From: Sequoia sempervirens
Lineage: Eukaryota; Streptophyta; Pinopsida; Cupressales; Cupressaceae
Assembly (NCBI GenBank): GCA_007258455.2
Contig: VDFB02270651.1
Location: forward strand, 489,622,711 to 489,686,710
Reading direction: 5' to 3'
Length of the DNA stretch: 64,000 nucleotides
Under the pieces are notes generated by a model. That model had not been told where the DNA came from and made no database searches. It saw nothing but the letters and a program-made list of their open reading frames with translations. The position numbers and the translations under genes were made by a program. This document shows, piece by piece, positions 39,246-50,778 of the stretch. Position 1 is the first letter of the stretch. Each line of letters starts with the position of its first letter.

Positions 39246-41354
39246 TTATACTGACATTAGGTGAGGACTTGGCCTCCCCACTTGTCCTGTATCCTCTGTA
39301 CATCTATATACATGGCTCACAATCATAATGAAGACTGCAACAATATTGTTGAACATAAACATCACTTTATCACTTCCATAAGCATCTACATCAACTATCA
39401 TAGCCACTAACCAACAAATATTGACTAGCATCAAGCTAAACAATAATGCAGAGATGAAAGAGAATAAATCAACAACATATCGATCTTTTGCAACAGAAAC
39501 ATTTTTACCCAAGGATCTATCAATGCTTTCAATCACCATTCCCTCATGTTGTACTATGGGTGCATCCCATTACATTTGACTCTGGTTAGCTACTCCAAGT
39601 TCTTGTATAGAACCACCTGTACTGACATACATAAGAGTTAAATATTTACTTGCATTAATCACCCTCTTTAATTGCCCTATATTTGTAAAAGAATGATCAG
39701 TCTTAGTCTTGTGAGAATATACAATGTACTAAATGCCATCTTTAAACAAATGATAATGATTCTTTTCCTTGTAGAAAATAGCTTTCTGATCATAAAGATC
39801 AGGGCTACCCAACACTATCCCACATATATCTAGTGGAACCACATCAAACTGTACTTCATCCACAAACTTGCTAGTGATTGCGAATCTCAAAGTGTATTGT
39901 CTTGTTACTTGCAACTTATCATTCTCGCAAATCCAGCCTAGTGGATAAGGTTTCCTATGTTGTGTAGTTTTCAATCCCAAGTTTCTTACAACATCTTCAG
40001 AAATTAAGTTAACTTGAGAAGCACTATCTATGAGTGCATCAATTTTAATGTTCTTAGCAGCAACTCTTAATTGAAAAAGCTCATTCCTTTTCTTATCTTC
40101 AGAGGCATCATTAACTTTAGAAGTAGAAGCACAACTATCAAAGGAAACACTGGATTTAGTATCTTTACCTTTCATACCCATAGTTGTTATCTTAGTTTCA
40201 TCATTAGAATCAGAACCAAGATCCATAACAACATTTGTGGCTTTCTCCTTACCCTTATGTTTCTGATTCTGTCTTTGAGCCCACTTAGGCTTCAATTTGG
40301 GATGCAACTTCCAATAGTGATCTTCATCATGACCCTTCTTGTCACAATTAGAGCAAGAAAACTTGTCATCCTTCTTGACTGTAGCTGTCTTCTTTCCTTT
40401 CGCTATCTTTGAATTCTTAGAAGATTTCTTTACAATCTTATCATTATCAATGAAAGAACCCTTTCCCCTTGACTCTAAGTGTGTAGCTTGAACAGACACT
40501 TCATCCAAATTACAACGGTTTAATACCAAAATGGAATGTCTAAGATATGAATGAAGACCTCCTATGTACTTTAACAAAGTATCCTAGGTGTACAAAGGTA
40601 CATTTAATGCAATTTCCTTCTTTCTGAATTCATGGGTGTACTCTTGGAAAGTCTGACCTTTCCCTTGTTTAAACACTTGCCAATTCATCATTAATTGTTG
40701 CATGTGACCTAAGGGATAGAATTGCTTTTTAAGAGAATTAATAAATTTTGACCAAGACAAATTGACTTTACCATGTTGGGAGATTTCTGCTCTAGTCCTA
40801 CTCTCCCACCAAGTTAGAGCTATACCCCAAAACCGAAGAGTAGCAAGTTGGATCCTATCAACATCATCTACAAGGCTTTGGACTCTACAATAGACTTCAA
40901 CCTGCTGAATCCAATCATCTAGTTTTTCAACATCTAATTCACCACAATATTTTGGCAAGTCAAATTTTACATCCAACTTAATTTTGGGCTTATTTACACC
41001 CTTAAAAGGATTACCAGAAAGAGAATGTGTAGAAGAAGAAGGAGAATGAGGAGAAGAAGGAGGAGTATACGGAGGAGATTTTGGGGGTTCATCACCACCT
41101 CCTGATTGCTTCTTCTTTCTTTTACTGTCTCCATGCTCTTCTTCACGTTTCATGCGTTCTTCACTTTCTTTGAGTAGCATCTCCAATGCAACTTTCATCT
41201 ACCAAAAAGCTCTTCAAAACTCTTGCTCACTGAGCTCTTCAGGTACCTCCATTCCAGACACAAACATCTTAAAAAAAATTATTCGTTTCTCAATCTTAGG
41301 ATTAAATTCTTCAAGCTTGCCTTCACCCTTCTGAATCTTGGATCTTGTTAGCAT
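39246..41354 (-). pseudogene. gag-protease polyprotein with hydrophobic C-terminal tail
   Basis: One continuous minus-strand frame of about 700 codons from an ATG at 41354 (MLTRSKIQKGEGKLEEF). Order: Lys/Pro/Ser-rich N-region; retrotransposon-gag core (41000-40600; KFDLPKYCGELDVEKLDDWI, LTWWESRTRAEI, LKKQFYPLGHMQQL); knuckle-like CSNCDKKGHDEDHYW at 40312-40354 with Tyr replacing the last Cys; protease-like segment ALIDSASQVNLIS near 40010-40040, where the usual D-S/T-G reads DSA; then a tail with two hydrophobic stretches (about 39465-39380 and 39360-39300; FSFISALLFSLMLVNICWL and FNNIVAVFIMIV) that look like membrane helices. Stops in frame: TGA 41214-41216, TAG 41199-41201, TAG 40584-40586, TAG 39729-39731 and a TAA near 39570. 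RT and integrase are absent. The tail's function is unknown. Confidence 0.83.
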
Positions 41355-41385
41355 TCAAAATCAATTGCAATAATAATCACCAAAA

Positions 41386-41397
41386 GCTTTGATACTG
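41386..41397 (-). other. tRNA-iMet-like primer-binding site of the gag-PR element
   Basis: Minus strand CAGTATCAAAGCTTTTGG directly after LTR end GGATCA. It matches TGGTATCAGAGC at 9 of 12 positions, and two of the mismatches are G-to-A. Confidence 0.75.
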
Positions 41398-41399
41398 CT

Positions 41400-42872
41400 T
41401 GATCCAATTAGGATCTAGACTAATTGCATTTGAATGCTTAACATTTGCAAATCATGTAATCCAAATTACATAAACAAAATTAACACATTAACATGTGAAT
41501 TAAGCAGAAATACAATTCATGCATACATTATTGAAATTATGCATTAAAAACTGAAGGTGAAAAGAATGAAATTGAGACGGAAGAAGAGAGAGAGAGTGCA
41601 AACGATCTGATAACAGAGTTTTCCACAAATGTGACTACGTCTCCGAGTCCGCTCCAATAGAGTGAGACCAATCTGATTAATCTCCAAAAATAGAATTGCA
41701 ATTGCACCAAGAGCACTTCAGCAGCATGACAATACTCTGACTTACAAAAAGGCTCAAAATAATCTTCTTAGAAAAATCTCCCTATTCCTCTGATTCAAAA
41801 CTTCACCACCTGGACTTGAAAATTCTGCTTAACTCCTAAGAGCATACCTTCCCCCTTTTATACACAAAATATTCCCAAATTGGTGAAAAACCAATTGATT
41901 TGGGAATTTCAACTTAATCCCCCTTACATAGTAAATATTTTGGAAAAATCCCCCTTATCAAAACAAATCCCCTAAAAAAATAAAAATTAAATGGTTTCTA
42001 TGCCCTGTCACATATTACATTGGGGCTTTTCCTGTTTCCATAAGTTACAACTAATCCTTTTAAAAGGATTATTGTTTTACAACTTGAAGGGAATTTATTA
42101 AATTAAGGAATATTTTGTTTCCAAATTTCCACAAAACCATCCAATGCCACTTGTATTTTAAAACCATACAATATACAATGTTGGTTTGAAATTCTCATTT
42201 AAAATAGGGGATGAGTTTGGTTACGGGCTATTTACATCCCTTAAAAATAGGGATCAATTTGTTTTCCCTAAAAAAAAGGTAGCCTAAAAAATAGCATGAT
42301 TTTTTTTTTTAAATAATGGTGACCCCCTTTTATAGGGAGGGCCACTTTTTTTTCTTAAGGAAGTGATTTAATTATTAAAATGGAGGGCATGGCTGTTATT
42401 AATTTATTTATTTTATATATATATTTTTGAAATAAAGCCATGTCCAACAAATTGCCGCCACATGTAACTTTGGGAAGCCACCATGTGTCACCTCATGATT
42501 CATCCATGTCATCATGATGACGTCATGCTGACATCATCATTGTACCTTCAAGTCAACCTAGTCAACCACAAGCTTTGACCTTCCATATCTTGCACAGAAT
42601 GAACACCGTCGAAAAGCTCTTGTCGAGCTCTTTGCGTTGATATCAATTTTGACCACTTTTGATGACATCAAATTTTGACCTTTTTTTCTTGCCCCGGGCC
42701 CTGAGTGGACCAATTGTTGACTAAACTTTTACCGGAAATAACTTGGGCTACGTAGCTCTGTTTGACTCCATTCAAGTTGCGTTGGAATCAGGACATCGAG
42801 CTCTTTCTGAAGGTGCTGAAATTTGGAGTATTGGAGATTCTTCAATTTTTAGTGAAAATATCCCTTGGATCA
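41400..42872 (-). mobile_element. 5' LTR (right) of the gag-PR element
   Basis: In plus reading, TGATCCAATTAGG to CCCTTGGATCA, 1473 bp, with intact inverted termini. TATA-like motif at 41856-41862 on the minus strand. Confidence 0.92.
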
Positions 42873-42877
42873 ATTAA

Positions 42878-43605
42878 GTAAATCTAAAATGAGAATGCAA
42901 AGTAACACATGATATGAAAAATAAGTATAAGACTCCATTAAAGCTCCAAGCTCCTAAGATAAACCTGCATAGTAACTTTACTCAAATTGTGGATGATAAA
43001 TGCTAAGGAAAGAGGGTGTATTTATAGGGTTTCTCAAGCATTTTGTGAGGTGGCACCTATCAACAATCTATATTATATGCCCCTTTAAGAGATAAATCGA
43101 TGAATGTGGGGATGTTAAAATGAAATGTTGGAATGAGGTGATGTTTTTATGATTATGATGATGATCCAACATTGATTCAGTGAGATTTTGATGTCGGAGA
43201 CAATTTATCTCTTGAAAGGTCATTGCAAGCTCTTGCTTTGAATGGTGTTAATTAATTACCACTCCTTTTTGGTAAAAATGAGAGATAAATCCCACCATAA
43301 TTACCTCCATTTTACCCTTGAAAAGGTAAAAAGTGGTAAAATGGAATTCATTTGCACATTTGGAGTTTGGAGAAGTTGAAGAGTGGAGAGCTTAGAGGAA
43401 GATGGTGATCCCATATCATAAGCATTGTTTCGAGCGTCTTCGCCAACCTGATCAGCTTGCTGCCTCTAGACCTATGGTACGATTTATGAGAAACCTCTTT
43501 GTTAGTCATTTTCTTTCCTTTTAGAAGCATTTTGAACGTCATAGATAGATGTTGTAGCTTATTGGATGTCATTTATGCACTTTCATGTGGTGTTTTTATC
43601 ATTTT
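42878..43605. other. Noncoding flank (copy 2)
   Basis: Counterpart of 4725-5454, including the minus-strand TATA-like site at 43019-43026. No gene. Confidence 0.4.
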
Positions 43606-44036
43606 TGAGTGTTTTTTAGCATGTTTAAGAGTTTTGGTGCCTTTGGGGTCCCAAATGGTGCCTCTTGGAAGCTTCAAAATCAAGTTTTCATGTGTTTTAA
43701 GTGTTTTGGTGCCTTTGGGGTCCCAGATGTGCATCTTGCAAGGTTGAAAATGCTTGTTTTTTGGGTATTTTTAGAGTTTTGGGGCCTTTGGGGTCCCAAA
43801 TGGCACCTCTTTCAAGCTAGAAATTCAAGTCTTTGGCCTCCAACAATATTTTGGTGCCTTTGGGATCCCAAGTGGTAGCTCTTGTAAGGGTGAAATCAAT
43901 GTTTTGATATTCCAAACACTGTGTTGGTGTCTTTGGGGTACCAAATGGCACCTCTTCTAAGCCTTGAAAACCCTGTTTTGAGTTGCAAACTCTATTTTGA
44001 CGCCTTTGGGGTCCCAAATGGTGCCTCTTGTTTCCT
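43606..44036. repeat. 73-bp tandem array (copy 2)
   Basis: Six units keyed by GCCTTTGGGGTCCCAAATGG, orthologous to 5455-5905 with small indels. Overlapping short frames on both strands are repeat products. Confidence 0.88.
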
Positions 44037-44239
44037 TGGAAATTTTTCATCTTTGCTGATTTGAGGTGGTTTAGCTTGTCATTTGACCCATTTTGTGGGG
44101 TGTGATTAAGGAAATCCCTCAGGGTGATGTTCGCAAGATGTCCTTGAAGCCTAGGAGTCATCGATTTGTCATGTTTTGGATTGATTTCAGTTAGATTGTG
44201 GTATGTGTAGTGTTTTATTGATGTTTTGTGTGATGATTT

Positions 44240-44335
44240 GATCTCATAATGGGTGAGAATTAAATGATAGAACCAGTGTTGTATCGACCTCATGATAGGT
44301 GAGGAACGATGGGTTGATTGATAGTAGATCATCCT
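44240..44335. repeat. 45-bp tandem array, left part (copy 2)
   Basis: One degenerate and one standard unit before the gypsy insertion. The array resumes at 50388. Confidence 0.9.
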
Positions 44336-45047
44336 TGATGAGGGCACAACCCGAGACACATAAAATTAACCCACAAACAAGAGAATAATTTTATTATTCA
44401 TAAAATGGAGCTTCTTACATGTAGAGGATCTCAAATCCCCAAGTTTTACAACACATGCAAGTTACAGAAAGCTACAGAATCACCCTTTCGCAATATGCGA
44501 GCTTGTCCCCAAAAAGTTACCCAAAAAAATTAGAAACCCACCCATAAATAGAGCTCCTCTTTAGTTTGGAGCCAAAACAACATTAAAATTTGAGTTTAGG
44601 TGGTTTAGTGCCGAAAAATTACAACTTGAAGTTTAAATTTCAAAATAACATTTGCAATTGTATCTTCTAGAAAGTGCACCAACTTCTTGGGGCCATAACT
44701 TTTGATTCGGGATTCCGATTCGCGAACCGTTTGAACCGTTGGAAAGGTCTCAAAGTCAAGAACACGCTCGAAATCCACTACGTTGATTTTGGCAAGTTTT
44801 AGGGCCAATCCAGGAGCTCTAAGCACCTCAAATCTAACTCAGAAGATTTTTAGGTGCAAATCTGAGCAACTAAAACTGAAATATCTTTCAACCTAGGAAT
44901 AGAAAATAAAAACCATAAATTGGGAATTTCATTATCACCAAAAGGGTATCCAAAAATGTAAAAACATCTAAAAAATGAGAAACTTGAAATTTAACTATTT
45001 TTGGGTGATGCAAGATTGCCCTTACACCACTTGATGCTCCTGCATCA
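44336..45047 (-). mobile_element. 3' LTR (left) of the Ty3/gypsy element
   Basis: 712 bp, nearly colinear with 49674-50387. Small open frames in it are not genes. Confidence 0.92.
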
Positions 45048-45267
45048 GACACCTAGGGTAATTTGAGAAGTGACCCCATCATGTCTTAGATGGTGGAGGA
45101 AAACCCAAACAGTCAACCTCTATCTTAGGCAACCAGGATGAATCTTCATCAGGCCTTCCTTTCTATTTCACCAAATATTCTTCATACTACCTATTCCTAG
45201 GACTCCTTCCCACACAACTATCCAGGACTTCTTCAATCTTCTTTTCTAAAGTAGGTGCTAGAATCCC

Positions 45268-46600
45268 ACACTATTCCATTGTTGGTACTTCCTCTGTGCC
45301 ACCTTCATGATACTCTGTCAAATCTAAAATGTTGAACATAGGGGAAATGTTGAATCCATCTGGAAACTCTACCTCATATGCATTCCTTGAATCATGTCTC
45401 TTCAAAATTTTACAGGGACCAAAATTCTTCATCTTCAATTTGTTATATGTTCCCACTGGAAACCTTTCTTTCCTCAAGTGGACCATCACTTCATCACCAA
45501 TCTAAAACTCCTTATACCTCCTCTTCTGATCTGCCTTAGCCTTATACTGGATATTCATCTTGTTAATATTTTCTCTTACCTTCTCATGTATATCCTTGAT
45601 GTGTTCTGCAAACTCTTCAGCTTCAACACTTATTTTATTCTCTTGGTCCATCTTCCTCAATTCTGGAGCTATTCTGGGGCTACCTCCATACACAATCTGG
45701 AATGGTGATCTACCAGTGCTTCTGTTGATAGAATTGCTGTAAGAAAATTCTACCTTGGGTAAGTCGGTCCATCCTTGGGTTTATCCTACCAAACGTCTCG
45801 GTGGGTTATCGGACTCTGTTAACAACCTCGTGCATACATGCGTTTGTGGATGGTGCTGAGAACTAAACTTCTTCTGTCTTGACTTCTTCCACAAAGGGTC
45901 CTCCAAAATTTACCCCCACAAATTTGGTGTCGATCTGGAAACAATACTCTTTGGCGGAATAGCCTCACCACCTCTTTGAAGAACAAGTCAACAATGTGAA
46001 TGCATCATGGAGTCTGACATTGAATGAAATGTGCCATCTTAGAAAACCTAACCACCACAAAGGCTGAGTCATTCCCTACGTTTGTGACCTTAGCTTGAAA
46101 CCTAGAACAAGAGTACATGCTTATATCCTCCCATGACTCTGGTACAGGTAAGGGCTGATATAAGCTTGTATTCTAGCTCACTCCTTTAGCCATCTGACAT
46201 ACCCTACAACTTTGTACAAACTTCTTCACATCCTATGACAACTGAGGCCAATAATAATGCTCATTGATAATGGAAATGGTCTTATCTCAACCAAAATGTC
46301 TGCCATTCCTCCATAGCTATACTCCTTTATCAGTTTCCCTCATGGAACTCCTCGGGGATACATAATTGACTTCCTTAAATAACATGCCATCACGGATTGT
46401 AAATCCAACCACCTTTATCACATCCCGCGTAAACGATTCGCCCCTGCAAGTTTTCCAAGCCTCTGCAAAATCAGGATCTTCTGCGTACAATGTCTTAAGT
46501 TCATTGAACCCAACCACTTCAATCTGCATCTTTGTCATCAATGTATGCCTCCTACTTAAGGCATCTACAACCTATTTGACTTCCCACTCCTATGTTTCAA
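45268..46600 (-). pseudogene. Integrase region of the Ty3/gypsy element
   Basis: Minus-strand relics in order: linker and N-terminal zinc-binding region (GFNELKTLYAEDPDFAEAW near 46510-46450; SCRVCQMAK at about 46190-46216, the CC half of the HHCC finger); catalytic-core debris in shifting frames (about 46150-45800; [17 protein letters not shown]); late-core and linker frame 45693-45502 (SVEAEEFAEHIKDIHEKVRE); and C-terminal domain 45489-45271 ([35 protein letters not shown]). A TAG separates RYKEF from IGDEV. Integrase inserts the cDNA into the host chromosome. Not all D,D-35-E residues can be placed because of frameshifts. Confidence 0.8.
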
Positions 46601-47265
46601 AACAAAGGTATAACTCTGCAAAAATTCTACCCATTTCATATGCCTCTGATTTAATTATTCCTAACTATTTAGGTACTACAAGGCCTGATGATTAGTATAT
46701 AGAATAAATTCCTTTGACAACAATAATGTCTCCACATTTCTTTAATGCTTGCACTATTGCATAAAGTCCTGATCATATACAAATAATTTCTCTTTGCATC
46801 ATTTAATTTTTCCTTTGAAAATAGGTAATGGGCTTTTATCTTAACAACAGCACTCGATAAAAAGCACAACCAGCAGCATACAATCTAAAACACGTTAAAA
46901 TTTGGGAGGGATAGAATAGGTTCACTCACCTTCTACCTTCAACGGGACCAAAACTTTTTGTTGTCAGTTATCACTTGAATTCTTTCTATCCCCTCTCATT
47001 GTTTCAGTCAGGGGTCCACAAATACTACTAAAGTTTCTAATGAACTTTCTATAAAAACTAGCCAAACCATGGAAAGATCTCACCTAGGTAGCAGTTCTTG
47101 GGGTAGGCCATTCCAGAATAGCCTTCACCTTCTCGAAGTCCATCTTGAGACCTTCTGCTGAGACAACAAACCCCAAATACACTAACCCTCTACAAACTCC
47201 ACTTCTTGATTAATCCAATGGTTTCTCTTCTCTTTAACCTATAGAGCTCAGAATATGAATGGATG
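46550..47265 (-). pseudogene. RT thumb and RNase H region of the Ty3/gypsy element
   Basis: Directly downstream of the RT palm. VYLGFVVSAEGLKMDFEKVK, [27 protein letters not shown] and [11 protein letters not shown] (about 47180-46995) are the RT connection. KLNDAKRNY and KKMWRHY-like pieces (about 46820-46730) and VVDALSRRHTLM near 46545-46580 mark RNase H. Several frameshifts and TAG/TAA stops interrupt it. RNase H would degrade the RNA strand during reverse transcription. Confidence 0.75.
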
Positions 47266-47266
47266 C

Positions 47267-47830
47267 TCATCCAACGATATTAGAAATCAAAATATCATCT
47301 AAATACACAGTAACAAAACTTCCCAGAAATTCTTTTAGTACCTCGTTCATGAGCCGCATGAATGTGCTCGGTGCATTAGTTAGCCCAAAAGGCATGACTA
47401 ACCACTCGTACAGGCCCTCTTTGGTCTCGATGCAGTCTTCCATTAATCTCTCTTGAATTTGGATCTGATGATATCCACTCTTCAAATCAGTCTTTGTGAA
47501 GTACTGAGCTCCACTTAAACAATCCATCAGGTCATCCATCCTTGGCAGGGGAAATCTGTACTTGATTATTATCTTGTTTATGGCTCGAGAATCTGTACAC
47601 ATCCTCCACTCCCCATCCTTCTTTGGTGCTAGTACTGCAGGTACTGCACATGGACTCAAACTCTCCCATATCAAACCCTTTCTCAATAACTATTGAACTT
47701 GTTTGTTCAACTCCTCATTTTCTGTTGGAGTCATTCTATGAGTTGCCTTATTTGGCAAACTGGCTCGAAGAATCAATTCAATCTGATGACTGATCTTCTT
47801 TATTGGTGGTAATCCCTTGAGTACATTATC
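47267..47830 (-). pseudogene. Reverse transcriptase core of the Ty3/gypsy element
   Basis: Minus strand. LPPIKKISHQIELI and MTPTENEELNKQVQ-stop-LLRKGLI (about 47800-47685) precede an open stretch at 47686-47267 with [68 protein letters not shown] and the catalytic YLDDIL box (YLDD codons at 47294-47305). These are the standard plant Ty3/gypsy RT motifs, and the catalytic Asp pair is intact. Polymerises cDNA from element RNA. It is inactivated by the upstream TAG and by downstream frameshifts. Confidence 0.93.
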
Positions 47831-47989
47831 AGAAACAATATCCTAAAACTCATCCAACATCCTAGAAACTTCTTCTGGAACCTTCTCACTATCCCCCTTA
47901 CTCTAGGAATCAATGCATAACACTTACGCTCATGCTTCATACCTTCTAAAAAATTTCTTCCATGTACATAACAAATTCTAGCACTACTG

Positions 47990-48345
47990 CATACCTTTTC
48001 TTCGGTCTCCTTCAGGGGTTTCAACTTGTGATGAACCCCATCCTTTGTCAAGGAGAATAAGTGTTTGTATGGCCATCATGTATAGCTCGCCTATCGAACT
48101 GCCACAGTCTCCCCAACAACATATGACATGCATCCATGGGATGATATCACAGATTACCTCATCATGGTAGCTCCCGATCTTGAACTTTACTAGGCACTGC
48201 TCATTGACCAAAACTTTGTAGTCTTTCTACAACCAGGAAATCCGATACGAATGCGGGTGCCTTTCCCTCTTCAGCTTCCCAGCACGATACATCTCTTGAC
48301 GCAAATTATCGATTGCTCCCATCAATAATAACATCAAAATTTTCC
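47990..48345 (-). pseudogene. Aspartic protease region of the Ty3/gypsy element
   Basis: Between the zinc knuckle and RT. The active-site-like VIIDGS lies at about 48317-48335, followed after a frameshift by KRERHPH and RISWLQKDYKVLVNEQCLVKF (48240-48170) and the GSYHDEVICDIIPW segment, ending near a LLG-type motif split by another frameshift. It would cleave the polyprotein. A TAA follows the active site in one frame, and the identification rests on order and motif wording. Confidence 0.68.
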
Positions 48346-48379
48346 TTCACACTTGCACCTTGTGTGAAACAAATTCTTC

Positions 48380-49575
48380 CTCTTTTTTGGTTCCTTTTCC
48401 TCAGTCACCAGAGCTCTCCTAATCACTAGGGCTTCTCCCTTTTCAGCATCATCTAAATGTTCAGATTGGGCCTCCTCATCTGCATGTGCAACCCTTCCAT
48501 GACCTTCTAACCTTTCGCCTGCCCTTCCTTGGTGTTATGGACATTCATAGGCTCGATGCCCTTCTTCACCACACTGAAAACATGTTCCTTTGAAACCACC
48601 TCTTCCAGATCCTTTTCCATATCTCCTTCATTCTCTACCTCTTTGATCACCACTATTTTGATCACGAGGGTGGTAGAAGTTGTCATGCCTTTGGCTTCGG
48701 CTGGTACCCACATCTCCACTTTTCTTTTCATCATCATTTTGGCTTCCTGAAGGTCTTCCATTGCCCCTTTTGCTTTGACCTCCTCGTCCTTTTTTCTTGC
48801 CATCAAATCTTTTGTTCAGCTTCTCTTCCACCTTCAGAACAAACTGATACACATCCTCAATGGTGGTCATTCTGACTAGGCTTAACTCCTCCTGAATGCT
48901 CGGTCGTAACCCATTAAGATATCGGGCTACCTTCTTATTGGCCTCTGTGCGGCCTGTTCTGATGATTATCTTGTGAAAATCTTTAGTATATTCTTTCATA
49001 GACCTACTTCCTTGCTTCAACCCTTGTAATTTCTTTCACAGATCTAACTCGTAGTCCATTGGTATGAACTGCTTCTTCAGTTTCTCTACCATGCGATCCC
49101 ATCTGGTGATATTTCCTTTTCCTCTTCGATTTCTTTCCAACTGAACCTCTTTCCACCAAATATTGGCATGGTCCTTCAGCTTCATTTTCACAAACTTAAC
49201 CCGATCTAGGTCCTCTAGTTCCTAATACTCAAAATATTCTTCTAGCTTGTTGATCCAGCCGATCAACTCTTCCGGGTTTAGACTTCCAGAATAACTGGGG
49301 ACTTATGCTATGGGTTTTTTTCTGATCTTTGAAATGGCCCTTATTCGCCGCATTTGGTCTTGATCAATTGCTTCTTCTTCCTCTTCTGCATTTGAACTTT
49401 CTTCCTCTCCTTCATCCTCACTTTCCTCCCTCAGGTTTAACCCTCTTCTCACCTGCTCTTCTAATGCATCAATCTATCTTTGGAGGGCTACAAGTGCATC
49501 TCTTCCACTAGTATTTCTGCCACCTCGACCACCTCTGGCACCACCATGCCTACCAAACATCACTCTTGGAGGCAT
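48380..49575 (-). pseudogene. gag of the Ty3/gypsy element
   Basis: One minus-strand frame of about 400 codons from an ATG at 49575 (Arg/Gly-rich MPPRVMFGRHGGARGGRGG). An acidic linker is followed by the capsid core (GSLNPEELIGWINKLEEYF, HANIWWKEVQLERN, RWDRMVEKLKKQFIP; 49290-49060), the SMKEYTKDFHKIIIRTG and LVRMTTIEDVYQFVLKVEEKL segments (49020-48830), a basic Gly-rich stretch, and a CCHC knuckle CFQCGEEGHRAYEC at 48541-48582. In-frame stops fit C-to-T loss at Gln/Arg codons: TAG in QR-stop-IDALEE, TAA after PIA, TAG after YFEY, TGA after LDL, TGA after GRE, TAA after ECP. Structural particle protein; broken. Confidence 0.88.
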
Positions 49576-49655
49576 CTTTCTTGACCTTGACCCACAACCA
49601 CGGTCCTGGTGTGAACTGCCTCACGATCGGCGATCTGTCCACACACTCAAGAAAA

Positions 49656-49671
49656 CCTCGCTCTAATACCA
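49656..49671 (-). other. tRNA-iMet primer-binding site of the Ty3/gypsy element
   Basis: Minus strand TGGTATTAGAGCGAGG, two bases after the 5' LTR end CTCATCA. It differs from TGGTATCAGAGC at one position (C to T). Confidence 0.88.
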
Positions 49672-49673
49672 CT

Positions 49674-50387
49674 TGATGAGGGAACAACCCGAGACACATA
49701 AAATTAACCCACAAACAAGGGAATAATTTTATTATTTAGAAAATGGAGCTTCTTACATGCAGAGGATCTCAAATCTCTAATTTTTACAACACATGTAAGT
49801 TATAGAAAGCTACAGAATCACCCTTTCGCAATATGCGAGCTTGTCCCCAAAAAGTTACCCAAAAAAATTAGAAACCCGCCCATAAATAGAGCTCATCTTT
49901 ATTTTGGAGCCAAAACAAAATTCAAATTTGAGTTTAGGTGGTTTAGCACCGAAAAATTACAACTTGAAGTTTAAATTTGAAAAGAACATTTGCAATTGTA
50001 TCTTCTAGAAAGTGCGCCAACTTCCTGGGGCCATAACTTTTGATCCAGGACTCTGACTCACGAACCATTTGAACCACTGGAAAGGTCTCGAATTCAAGAA
50101 TGTGATTGAGATTTGCTACACTAATTTTGGAAAGTTTTGGGGCTGATCCGGGAACTCTAAGTGCCTCAAATCTAACTCAGAAGATTTTTAGGTGCAACTT
50201 TTGGGCAACTAAAACTGCAATATCTTTCAACCTAGGAATAGAAAATAAAAACTATAAATTGGAAATTTCATTATGATGAAAAGGGTATCCAAAAATGTAA
50301 AAACATCTAAAATTTGAGAAAACTTGAAATTTAACTATTTTTGGGTGATGCAAGATTGCCCTTACACCACTAGATGCTCCTGCATCA
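49674..50387 (-). mobile_element. 5' LTR (right) of the Ty3/gypsy element
   Basis: 714 bp, TGATGAGGG...TGCATCA, colinear with 44336-45047. Confidence 0.92.
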
Positions 50388-50690
50388 GTCCTCATGATAG
50401 GTGAGGAATGATGGTAGGATTGATAGCAGATCACCTGCATGATAGGCGAGGAATGATGGGTTGATTGATAGCAAATCATCTTCATGATAGGTGAGGAACG
50501 ATGTGTTGATTGATAGTAAATTGTCCTCATGATAGGTGAGGAACGATAGTTTGATTGATAGTAGATCATCCTCATGATAGGCAAGGAATGATGGTTTGAA
50601 TGATATCAAATCATCCTCATGATAAGGTGAGGAATGATAGTTTGAATGATAGCAGATCGTCCTCATGATAGGCGAGGAATGATGGGTTGA
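50388..50690. repeat. 45-bp tandem array, right part (copy 2)
   Basis: Seven units of the CTCATGATAGG repeat continuing the array from 44335. With the left part the total is about nine, the same as copy 1. The minus-strand 15-residue repeat frames are a by-product of the unit length. Confidence 0.9.
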
Positions 50691-50778
50691 TTGATTGAGA
50701 TGTTGATTGTTCTGATTGATTTGATTTGAATGACTACACACTAGCTTGATTGATTGATTTTTGTTCATGATTAGGGAG

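Larger units (their letters stand above)
37709..42872 (-). mobile_element. Non-autonomous gag-protease LTR element, target-site duplication ATTAA
   Basis: A 5164-bp element flanked by perfect ATTAA at 37704-37708 and 42873-42877. The 3' LTR is 37709-39203 (1495 bp) and the 5' LTR 41400-42872 (1473 bp), with TGATCC...GGATCA termini best kept in the right LTR. The 2196-bp interior on the minus strand has an iMet PBS, gag, knuckle-like motif, protease-like segment, a hydrophobic tail and a polypurine tract, but no RT, RNase H or integrase. The orthologous site in copy 1 is a solo LTR with the same flanks. Confidence 0.93.
44336..50387 (-). mobile_element. Ty3/gypsy retrotransposon with full domain order, decayed
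   Basis: A 6052-bp element. LTRs at 44336-45047 (712 bp) and 49674-50387 (714 bp), both TGATGAGGG...TGCATCA. Flanks are ATCCT (44331-44335) and GTCCT (50388-50392), a 5-bp target-site duplication with one difference. Copy 1 has the uninterrupted 45-bp array, so the insertion is younger than the duplication. The interior on the minus strand runs PBS, gag with zinc knuckle, protease, RT, RNase H, integrase. No chromodomain is evident after the integrase C-terminus. Many in-frame stops make it non-autonomous now. Confidence 0.93.

Noticed and set aside
43817..44359. 180-codon minus-strand protein
   Set aside because: Open only because it runs through the 73-bp and 45-bp arrays into the gypsy LTR; copy 1 does not keep it.
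48507..48806. 99-codon minus-strand gene
   Set aside because: Off-frame reading over the gypsy gag; the in-frame reading gives the CCHC knuckle.
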